Origin: Bdellovibrionales bacterium
GTDB taxonomy: Bacteria; Bdellovibrionota; Bdellovibrionia; Bdellovibrionales; UBA1609
Length of the DNA: 5,443 bases
Direction: 5' to 3'
Assembly: GCA_026648125.1 (NCBI GenBank)
Contig: JAPKGD010000161.1
Coordinates: 1 to 5,443 of the forward strand
The notes beneath the pieces are model-generated. The model searched no databases. It worked only from the letters and a program-made list of their open reading frames with translations, and was not told the DNA's origin. The position numbers and the translations under genes were made by a program. Position 1 is the stretch's first letter, and every line of letters begins with the position of its first letter. Of the stretch, positions 1-5,210 are shown piece by piece.

Positions 1-49
1 TGAGGTGCTCAACCAATGTTTGGGCGTTTTCTTCGGGATTTCCCCTCAC
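1..49 (-). CDS. tatC: Sec-independent (twin-arginine) translocase subunit TatC, N-terminal fragment
   Basis: Only the first 16 codons are in the window; the gene continues past the left edge. Reading leftward from a GTG at 49-47 gives MRGNPEENAQTLVEHL. The ending TLVEHL matches the conserved start of TatC, usually followed by an ELR segment just before the first membrane helix. TatC is the six-helix inner-membrane protein that, with TatB, recognises twin-arginine signal peptides. The start is well supported: AAGGAG lies at 60-55, five bases before the GTG, and the GTG overlaps the tatB TGA stop in a GTGA arrangement typical of translational coupling. An ATG at 53-51 in another frame closes after 14 codons and is not the start. 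The short length limits certainty, but motif, RBS and the tatB neighbour agree. Confidence 0.85.
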   Translation of the reverse strand, partial: MRGNPEENAQTLVEHL

Positions 50-396
50 GCATTCTCCTTAGGATCTGAGCTCCGTGGGCTTTCTACTTTCTCAGGAGAA
101 GTCTCACTTTCACTCTTTGGCTCCTGCCCAGCTTCAAAACCCATATCTACAACAGAACCTTTTTCACCAGGCTCTGGGATTTTATCACCAGGATGATCTT
201 CGAGGATTTTCTTGAATTCAGACTTTATGTGCTCTTGAGGCGATAACAGAGTGGAGTGTATGTCACTCGTCGCCCGCCTTAATTCATTGAGCATTCGCCC
301 TATAACTCGTGCGATCTCGGGCAACTCTTTTGGACCAATAAAAACAAGCGCGATGGCACCAATTATGAGTAGTTCGGAGAAACCTAAATTGAACAT
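46..396 (-). CDS. tatB: Twin-arginine translocase subunit TatB (TatA/B family)
   Basis: This 116-residue protein starts MFNLGFSELLIIGAIALV. Residues 4-21 form one transmembrane helix containing the glutamate E8 typical of TatB. A G21-P22 hinge and a K-E-L-P segment follow, then an amphipathic helix (about 27-50) along the membrane face. The tail (about 55-116) is acidic, rich in Pro, Glu and Ser, and probably disordered. TatB and TatC bind twin-arginine precursors before TatA polymerises to form the pore. The GPKxLP hinge and the tatC neighbour favour TatB over TatA, although the two paralogues are similar and one bifunctional protein is possible. The reading frame stays open upstream to an ATG at 444, but that ATG has no RBS and would put 16 unrelated residues before the conserved MF-GFSEL start. 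The chosen ATG has GAGAAGGG about 14 bases upstream, a rather long spacing. The gene lies 65 bp behind the unknown gene at 462-1103. Confidence 0.88.
   Translation of the reverse strand: MFNLGFSELLIIGAIALVFIGPKELPEIARVIGRMLNELRRATSDIHSTLLSPQEHIKSEFKKILEDHPGDKIPEPGEKGSVVDMGFEAGQEPKSESETSPEKVESPRSSDPKENA
55..60 (-). promoter_or_regulatory. Shine-Dalgarno site of tatC
   Basis: AAGGAG on the minus strand lies inside the last codons of tatB. A 5-base spacer separates it from the GTG start of tatC. It decides the tatC start and indicates coupled translation of tatB and tatC. Confidence 0.8.
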
Positions 397-412
397 AGGC
401 GTATTATGATCC

Positions 413-461
413 CTTCTCGCTTCGGGGCCAAGTACCACGCGCATATTGCCGAGCGTCGAAG
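413..461 (-). other. Imperfect stem-loop between the unknown gene and tatB
   Basis: On the minus strand, arms at 461-449 and 425-413 can pair as CTTC/GAAG, CGCT/AGCG and CGG/CCG, with two small internal bulges and a loop of about 23 bases. The 3' arm ends inside the GAGAAGGG that is the only Shine-Dalgarno-like sequence before tatB, so the fold could modulate tatB translation or protect an mRNA end. No U-tract follows, so it is not a standard terminator. The pairing was worked out by eye and no folding energy was calculated. Confidence 0.3.
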
Positions 462-1103
462 CTATTGCTTGGAATTCTTTATAGCCGCATCGGGGGCTAG
501 CACGCCCAGCTCCCGCAATTGCTCCGCCGCAAGTGGCGAACCAGTGGACATATACCTACTATAAAGCCGAAGGAGGTCCTCGTCTGTTTGAATTCTGGAA
601 GTCTGGCTAATCACGGTAAGTACGTCGACATACTCTAAAAATCGAGCAGCGAGATCACCAAAGACAATGGCTTTATCAGACTCTCCGTGTGCCGCGAGAG
701 TTCCATATGCTATCCCGCCAATTTCAGCATAGTAGTCGACATCAACGAGCTTACGATGAAGGGAGTCACCAAAAAAGCCACTAATGTAGAGGGAAGTGTC
801 CCCCAACCTTTTGAGCAATTCCCCGCGAACCGTAGCCTCGGCTTGTGTTGCAGACAACAGTCTTTCTGCCATGGTTTTTGACTGTTCGTTATGACCCTCT
901 TCTGCTTCTCCAAAGAGATTCCGGCTTATGACGTAATGTTCGAGAAGATCAGCTAGGTAACTTTTCGTCATCGGCGATGCGGAAAATCTTCTGCGATGAA
1001 CGGCAGAATCTACCATTTCCATAAAGAATGGTTTTGATGAGGTAATCAATTCAGGCTTCGAGGCCTTTTGGTTATTATCTTGGCTCACTCTGAAACACCC
1101 CAC
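462..1103 (-). CDS. Conserved protein of unknown function encoded upstream of tatBC
   Basis: This 213-residue soluble protein has no visible signal peptide, membrane helix or catalytic motif, and it is mostly predicted helical. I recall similar uncharacterised proteins in myxobacteria and Bdellovibrio with the same central block. Here that block covers residues 99-134 and includes RLGDTSLYISGFFGDSL followed by VDVDYY and GG-AYG. Other recognisable parts are an LADLLEHYV helix (50-58), a segment near FLEYVDVLTVIS (155-166), and a DLLRLYSRYMSTGS stretch (176-189). No function can be assigned. The frame opens with a GTG at 1103-1101 that has no well-placed RBS. A second GTG at 1088-1086 (V6) has GGGGTG seven bases upstream and is a real alternative, and the conserved part begins well after both. 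The gene is separated from tatB by 65 bp on the same strand and is probably cotranscribed with tatBC. Confidence 0.8.
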   Translation of the reverse strand: MGCFRVSQDNNQKASKPELITSSKPFFMEMVDSAVHRRRFSASPMTKSYLADLLEHYVISRNLFGEAEEGHNEQSKTMAERLLSATQAEATVRGELLKRLGDTSLYISGFFGDSLHRKLVDVDYYAEIGGIAYGTLAAHGESDKAIVFGDLAARFLEYVDVLTVISQTSRIQTDEDLLRLYSRYMSTGSPLAAEQLRELGVLAPDAAIKNSKQ

Positions 1104-1116
1104 TTTTCAAAGGTGG
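1100..1116 (-). other. Small hairpin over the first possible start of the unknown gene
   Basis: CCACCTT at 1116-1110 pairs with AAAGTGG at 1106-1100 in a 7-bp stem (one G-U pair) with a 3-base loop. The GTG at 1103-1101 lies in the 3' arm, and a strong AAGGAG at 1127-1122 sits just upstream of the stem. If it forms, it hides this GTG and moves the AAGGAG closer to the second GTG at 1088. Read by eye. Confidence 0.4.
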
Positions 1117-1130
1117 TTCATCTCCTTAAC

Positions 1131-1217
1131 GGCCGATTCTCGACTCCATTTTAGCAACCAGCCCTATGTTTGGTGAATTTGATGACTCTCAATTGCCCAA
1201 AAGGCCAGGAATCGGCC
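1131..1217. repeat. 9-bp inverted repeat in the gap between the M16 gene and the unknown gene
   Basis: ggccgattc (1131-1139) and gaatcggcc (1209-1217) are exact reverse complements 69 bases apart, and they flank the candidate promoter. They could base-pair in the M16 read-through transcript or be two half-sites for a DNA-binding protein. A chance match of this length in a 175-bp gap is uncommon but not excluded. Confidence 0.4.
1148..1177 (-). promoter_or_regulatory. Candidate sigma-70-type promoter for the unknown gene and tatBC
   Basis: On the minus strand, TTCACC (1177-1172) and TAAAAT (1153-1148) are separated by 18 bases. Transcription would start near 1141, giving a leader of about 38 bases that contains the AAGGAG and the small hairpin. 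The -35 box is weak (4 of 6 matches to TTGACA). The -10 sits in CTAAAATG, a string also found in the candidate promoter before grpE. Confidence 0.35.
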
Positions 1218-1243
1218 CATTTTGAGACCCTTCCGCCAGGAAT
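1204..1243. repeat. 9-bp direct repeat gccaggaat
   Basis: gccaggaat occurs at 1204-1212 and again at 1235-1243, a 31-bp offset, close to three turns of the helix. The first copy overlaps an arm of the inverted repeat and the second overlaps a stem-loop arm. It may be a pair of protein-binding sites; no known operator is recognised. Confidence 0.3.
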
Positions 1244-1255
1244 GAAAAACTGGCG
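1234..1255. other. Stem-loop downstream of the M16 gene
   Basis: cgccag (1234-1239) and ctggcg (1250-1255) form a perfect 6-bp stem with a 10-base A-rich loop (T-rich on the minus strand), 23 bases past the M16 stop codon. On the minus strand it is followed by GAAGGG, not a U-tract, so it is a poor intrinsic terminator. It could still stabilise the 3' end of the M16 message or act with a termination factor. Confidence 0.3.
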
Positions 1256-1278
1256 TTTATCTCATGAATAAAAAGCAT

Positions 1279-3927
1279 TTATGGGTTTAAGTCTACGGGC
1301 GCAGTATTCTTAACGTCCGCCCACGGCTCCTTCGGTCCAACGGCACTAATGACTTCACTTCCCGAGAAAATTCTTTGCGCAACGGCGCGCACATCTTCCG
1401 ATTGAACGGCCATAATCTTCTGGCCGTATTGAAAAATGTCATTCAATTCAAGTCCGTACATTTCATCAAACAGGAGTGCCGAAGCGACCGTCGAGTTTCT
1501 CTGAAGGTCAATATCGTGTCGGCCAATCAAATACCGTTGGGCCCGAGCCAATTCATCAGCACTGATCTTTTGATCACGAACTAAATTGAATTGTTCTTTG
1601 AGCATAGTGATCGCCTTTTGTCCTTTTTCAGGGCTGCAACCAATGTAGGCTCCAAAATAGCCGGCCTCGACCCCCTCCATTCTTAGTGGGGACACCGAAT
1701 AGGCAAGAGAGTTCTTATCTCGCAATTCGGTAAAAAGCCGTCCTCCCTGACCCGCAAGAACGGCTTCGAGAACCTGCAAGGCGTACCGCTCGGGATCGGA
1801 AAAGCTTAATCCGGGATAGCCAATAACCAAATGTGTTTGCTCTTTTGCACTACCCGAGAACTCCCGAAGACCTTTGACCGGCGCATGGTAGGGCAACTTC
1901 TTATAAAGATTCTGTCCTTTGGGTAAACGCTCCACCAACTTTTCTATCTGCGACACCAATTCATCTCGCTTAAAGTGTCCCACGGCGCAAATTGTCATAT
2001 TCGCCTGAGTGCGCATCCGCACAAGGTGATTTTCCAGCACTGGCCCTTTGAGCACATTCAAAGTTTCTGCTCGGCCCAGGGGATCACGTCCGTAAGGATG
2101 GTCGCCAAAAAGGAGCGCCATAAATTTTAAAATTGTCTGCTGAGCTGGATTGTCGTGTCGAACTCTGAGCTGCTCTAAAATCATCTTTCTTTCACGATCG
2201 ACGATTTCCGGACTCAACGCGGGCTCCATCAATACTTGTTCAAATAATTCGAGAAGGGGATTTGCAAAGGGTGCAAGTCCGGTTACGGTTAGTCCACAGG
2301 TGTTGCGACCGCCGAAGGCACTAATCGAACCAGCTAAATTTTCTATTTTTTCCATCAACTGAGGTTCAGTTAAGTTTTTGGTCGCGCCAACCCATGTTCG
2401 TGACAAAAGCTCCGTGATTCCCTGCTCGCCCGGATTTTCAATCCTCGCTCCACCGTGAAAGCCCATGCGCATTGTAAAAACTGGTGTATCAAAATTGGGC
2501 CGAAGTAAGAGCTTTGTTCCGCCGGCTAACGTAATTGTTTCGACCGTATCGCCTTTTAATCGGCTGGAGTGAGGAAACCAATCTTTTGGAAGCTTTGTTT
2601 TGGCTGTTTTTTTCTTGTCACTTCGCTTTTCGGGTTTTGCCTTAAATTCAACTCGCTTAACCCAGGCTTTTATTTCCTTTTCTGCTGAAATCCGATCTTC
2701 CTCTGGAGTCAGGGCGCAAATGACGGCCTTATCCAGCTTCAAATATTTCTTAGCAATTTTTTGAATATCCTCAGGAGTCGTACTTCGCGCCTGCTTTAGA
2801 AATTTCTCAAAATGGCTGTAATCACTGAAGAGATGCTCAAAGTGTCCAAACTTTCTAGCCATGCCATCAACCGTCTCTAGGGTGTAATATTGGTCGCTAT
2901 GAAGATTGACGATGGCCCTATTCATTTCATCTTGATCTGGAGGCCGCGAAATGACCTTCGCAATTTCTAGTCCGATTCCATCTAGAGACTCCTTGAGCGA
3001 GCCCGGAGGAAGTGAGGCAGAAATTGCGAAAAAACCTGGGTCTATCGGAGAAAATAAGCTGGATCCGGCATAGTTCACCAGCTGCTTATCAATGCGCAAA
3101 GATCGATTAAGCCGAGAGCTGTCTCCCTGACCCAATATCATAGCAAGAACCTCGAGCGCGGCGATGTCCTTATGATCAGCTGCTGGGGCCGGCCAAGCGA
3201 GAAAGAGAAAATTTTCCTTAAAGCTTGTTCCACGAACATTAACTCGTGTTTGTTTGGAATGCGTCGCCTTTGGCCGCTTGATGGTCTTTACTCGGCCCTT
3301 ATTGAGGTCGGAAAATTGAGCCTCAATTCTTGCCTTAACCTCGTTTACCGAGAAATCACCGACCACAAGTAAAGTCATTTTCTCGGCCCGATATCTGGTT
3401 TCAAAAAACTTTACGATTTCTTCACGACTAACATTTCTAATTATTTCTTCATAACCGATGACCGGCTCACCATAGGGATGCCTCCGATAAAGGCTTTCAA
3501 ACAAGAGGCGGCTCGCTTGGCGATGCGAGCTATCCATCGAACGTTTTATTTCTTCAATAACGACTTCGCGCTCTTTGTTGACCTCATCTTCCACAAACGA
3601 AGGCCGAGCCATCATCTCGCCGATGACTTCCAGTCCCGTATCAAAGAATTGCCGGGAAATTGTTACATAGAAAACCGTTTGGTCAAAAGAGGTATAGGCA
3701 TTGAGCTCACCACCAGAGCCCTCCACCGTTGCGGCGATCTCTCCTACACCGTATTTGCGCGAGCCTTTAAACACGAGATGTTCAATGAAATGACTAATGC
3801 CTCTCAAAGAAGGGGGTTCATCTGCACTCCCCGTCTTGACCCACATTTGCACCGATACCACTGGCGACTTGTGGCTCTCAACCAAAACGACCGTCAGCCC
3901 ATTTTTCAATTGATATTTTTTGATCAT
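1279..3927 (-). CDS. M16-family zinc metallopeptidase, fused two-repeat form
   Basis: This 882-residue protein is built as two M16 repeats (about 1-425 and 463-870). They are joined by a Lys-rich linker (about 426-450). The first repeat carries the inverted zinc motif HFIEH (H46, E49, H50), with the third ligand expected in REVVIEEIK (E125 or E126, about 76 residues on). It also has the GGELNAYTS substrate-channel segment (72-80). In the second repeat the motif is lost: the matching stretch GITELLSR (503-510) has E, S and R at the ligand positions. That repeat keeps the R/Y signature GGRLFTELRDKNSLAYSV (728-745), typical of the non-catalytic half that helps hold substrate. The enzyme should therefore have one active site and a clam-shell fold, like pitrilysin or a fused mitochondrial-type processing peptidase. 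No signal peptide is seen, so a cytoplasmic location is likely. The substrate is unknown. The ATG at 3927-3925 has AGAAAGG nine bases upstream. Confidence 0.93.
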   Translation of the reverse strand: MIKKYQLKNGLTVVLVESHKSPVVSVQMWVKTGSADEPPSLRGISHFIEHLVFKGSRKYGVGEIAATVEGSGGELNAYTSFDQTVFYVTISRQFFDTGLEVIGEMMARPSFVEDEVNKEREVVIEEIKRSMDSSHRQASRLLFESLYRRHPYGEPVIGYEEIIRNVSREEIVKFFETRYRAEKMTLLVVGDFSVNEVKARIEAQFSDLNKGRVKTIKRPKATHSKQTRVNVRGTSFKENFLFLAWPAPAADHKDIAALEVLAMILGQGDSSRLNRSLRIDKQLVNYAGSSLFSPIDPGFFAISASLPPGSLKESLDGIGLEIAKVISRPPDQDEMNRAIVNLHSDQYYTLETVDGMARKFGHFEHLFSDYSHFEKFLKQARSTTPEDIQKIAKKYLKLDKAVICALTPEEDRISAEKEIKAWVKRVEFKAKPEKRSDKKKTAKTKLPKDWFPHSSRLKGDTVETITLAGGTKLLLRPNFDTPVFTMRMGFHGGARIENPGEQGITELLSRTWVGATKNLTEPQLMEKIENLAGSISAFGGRNTCGLTVTGLAPFANPLLELFEQVLMEPALSPEIVDRERKMILEQLRVRHDNPAQQTILKFMALLFGDHPYGRDPLGRAETLNVLKGPVLENHLVRMRTQANMTICAVGHFKRDELVSQIEKLVERLPKGQNLYKKLPYHAPVKGLREFSGSAKEQTHLVIGYPGLSFSDPERYALQVLEAVLAGQGGRLFTELRDKNSLAYSVSPLRMEGVEAGYFGAYIGCSPEKGQKAITMLKEQFNLVRDQKISADELARAQRYLIGRHDIDLQRNSTVASALLFDEMYGLELNDIFQYGQKIMAVQSEDVRAVAQRIFSGSEVISAVGPKEPWADVKNTAPVDLNP

Positions 3928-3937
3928 CCTCTATGAC
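3910..3937 (+). promoter_or_regulatory. Candidate promoter for hemW inside the M16 start region
   Basis: TTGATA (3910-3915) and TATGAC (3932-3937) are 16 bases apart and match the sigma-70 consensus at 5 of 6 and 4 of 6 positions. Transcription would begin near 3944, only about five bases before the hemW ATG. The -35 box lies within the first codons of the divergent M16 gene. Read by eye; no transcription start is known. Confidence 0.4.
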
Positions 3938-3948
3938 CTTTCTCAGCC

Positions 3949-5127
3949 ATGGGTCTATCCGTATACATTCACATTCCCTACTGCCTTCAGCGCTGTCGCT
4001 ACTGCGACTTTACAACTTTCGAGTTCGATCAGATTCTGCCACCCGACCGGTATTTGGATCTCCTTCAGTTGGAGATTCGAAAACTCCATCAATTCTTACC
4101 AACCGATCAAATCGAGACGATTTATTTCGGAGGAGGAACACCGAGTCTTGTTCCGGCCGAAATCATTGTATCGATTCTCAATGATCTTGCCAACGTAGGT
4201 CTGAAGAGAATCGCTGATGCCGAAGTAACTATAGAAATTAATCCGGCCACTGTGGATGAACAGAAACTAGACCTCTATCAAAAGGCGGGCATTAATCGGT
4301 TTAGTGTGGGCGCACAAACATTCAATGATGACCTGCTTAAGCTCTGTGGCCGTCGCCATTCTGCAGATGACACACGAAAGACTCTCAACTTATTGAGCTC
4401 GCGTAATCTTAACTATTCCTTTGATTTGCTCTTTGCGCTCCCTGGCCAAACTCAGGCCAGCCTTAAGTCTGACCTCGAGGAGGTCGCTCGGTTTAAACCT
4501 CCCCACATTAGTCCCTATTGCCTCACCGTCCCTGAGGGGCATCCCATGGCGACGGGACGCCCACCCGAAGATGACCAAGTCGAGATGTTCAATCTCATTG
4601 AGACTAGTTTGTCTCAAATGAACTATGAGAAATATGAAATTTCAAACTTCTCGCAGCCTGGTTACGAATCCAAACACAATCAGGCTTACTGGAGTGACAG
4701 ACCTTATTGGGGGATAGGCCTAAGCGCTCACTCTTATTTCCCTCATTTAGGGGACTGGGGTACGAGATTCTGGAACTCAAAGGTTATCCCTGATTATGAG
4801 CATTGGCTTCTTCAAGAGGATACAAATCAATCGGGACTTTGGCATTCTCTCCCCGCCAAATCTTTTGAAAGGCTCAAAAAGCATGAATCGTTGACCGATT
4901 TTCTTCACATGCACTTAAGAACGGCGACGGGACTTCACCTATCTGCGGTGCGAAAAAAGTTTGGGCCAGAGGCGACCTCTCTCGTGGAGCAGCGCCTTCA
5001 AAACAGTACAGTCGACGGCCTATTGAAGTGCCAGGACGGAACCATTAGCCTCACACCAGAGGGTCAGCTGCTCAGCAATCTCATTTTCTCTCATTTTCTT
5101 GTCACTCATGAGGATTTGCCGTCTTAG
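3949..5127 (+). CDS. hemW: HemW, radical-SAM haem chaperone-type protein (formerly annotated HemN-like)
   Basis: This 392-residue protein has the usual HemW length. The radical-SAM cluster motif is C12-x3-C16-x2-C19, followed directly by D20-F21. True coproporphyrinogen dehydrogenase HemN has a fourth cysteine there and a longer N-terminus. The SAM-binding GGGTPS is at 61-66. Other core segments are the TIEINP strand (94-99), NRFSVGAQTF (116-125), and DLLFALPGQT (159-168). HNQAYW at 243-248 fits the HNxxYW motif linked to haem binding in HemW. The HemN-type C-terminal domain covers about 305-385. HemW binds haem and an Fe-S cluster and is thought to deliver haem to membrane enzymes; it is often misannotated as an oxygen-independent oxidase. 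The ATG at 3949 is the first possible start, because an in-frame TGA lies at 3934-3936. No Shine-Dalgarno sequence precedes it. grpE follows 83 bp downstream on the same strand. Confidence 0.93.
   Translation: MGLSVYIHIPYCLQRCRYCDFTTFEFDQILPPDRYLDLLQLEIRKLHQFLPTDQIETIYFGGGTPSLVPAEIIVSILNDLANVGLKRIADAEVTIEINPATVDEQKLDLYQKAGINRFSVGAQTFNDDLLKLCGRRHSADDTRKTLNLLSSRNLNYSFDLLFALPGQTQASLKSDLEEVARFKPPHISPYCLTVPEGHPMATGRPPEDDQVEMFNLIETSLSQMNYEKYEISNFSQPGYESKHNQAYWSDRPYWGIGLSAHSYFPHLGDWGTRFWNSKVIPDYEHWLLQEDTNQSGLWHSLPAKSFERLKKHESLTDFLHMHLRTATGLHLSAVRKKFGPEATSLVEQRLQNSTVDGLLKCQDGTISLTPEGQLLSNLIFSHFLVTHEDLPS
5079..5098 (+). repeat. Perfect 10-bp tandem duplication within hemW
   Basis: tctcattttc occurs twice back to back (5079-5088 and 5089-5098). 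The unit is not a multiple of three, so the copies are read in different frames, giving part of NLIFSHF near the C-terminus. The protein still looks normal here. Probably a minor slippage-type repeat. Confidence 0.6.
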
Positions 5128-5142
5128 GCGGGGTATTAGCCC

Positions 5143-5172
5143 TTTACGGGTCCAAGCTCTGTGGCCTAAAAT
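5143..5172 (+). promoter_or_regulatory. Candidate promoter for grpE
   Basis: TTTACG (5143-5148) and TAAAAT (5167-5172) are 18 bases apart in the 83-bp gap between hemW and grpE. Transcription would start near 5179, giving a leader of about 32 bases. The -35 matches 4 of 6 and the -10 matches 5 of 6 consensus bases. No CIRCE operator (TTAGCACTC and its complement) and no clear sigma-32 type promoter is visible in this gap, so any heat-shock control is not explained here. Confidence 0.35.
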
Positions 5173-5198
5173 GTGGGGTCGCATAAGGCTCTAGAGAG

Positions 5199-5204
5199 AT
5201 GAGG
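5199..5204 (+). promoter_or_regulatory. Shine-Dalgarno site of grpE
   Basis: ATGAGG, with core GAGG at 5201-5204, lies six bases before the ATG at 5211. The ATG inside this site (5199) is in frame with grpE but has no usable RBS of its own, so 5211 is preferred. Confidence 0.65.
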
Positions 5205-5210
5205 TTTTCA

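Noticed and set aside
397..444. Longer tatB reading frame starting at the ATG at 444
   Set aside because: It adds 16 residues with no family similarity, has no RBS, and the MF-GFSEL start at 396 is the conserved TatA/B N-terminus.
687..913. Short ORFs on both strands inside the unknown gene
   Set aside because: They lie in other frames of the conserved gene, are about 65 codons long, and show no RBS or motif.
3478..3936. 152-codon plus-strand ORF antisense to the M16 N-terminal half
   Set aside because: It lies wholly opposite conserved M16 coding sequence, its translation has no recognisable motif, and it is best explained as a shadow frame.
3933..4184. Plus-strand ORFs in other frames over the hemW start, including an ATG at 3933
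   Set aside because: They overlap the clear radical-SAM frame and encode no recognisable domain. The ATG at 3933 is out of frame with hemW.
5128..5150. Possible CIRCE half-site (ttagcccttt) before grpE
   Set aside because: It matches TTAGCACTC only in part, and no GAGTGCTAA-like partner follows at the required spacing.
5189..5196. Palindrome ctctagag before grpE
   Set aside because: An 8-bp palindrome is expected by chance at this scale, and no second copy is seen nearby.
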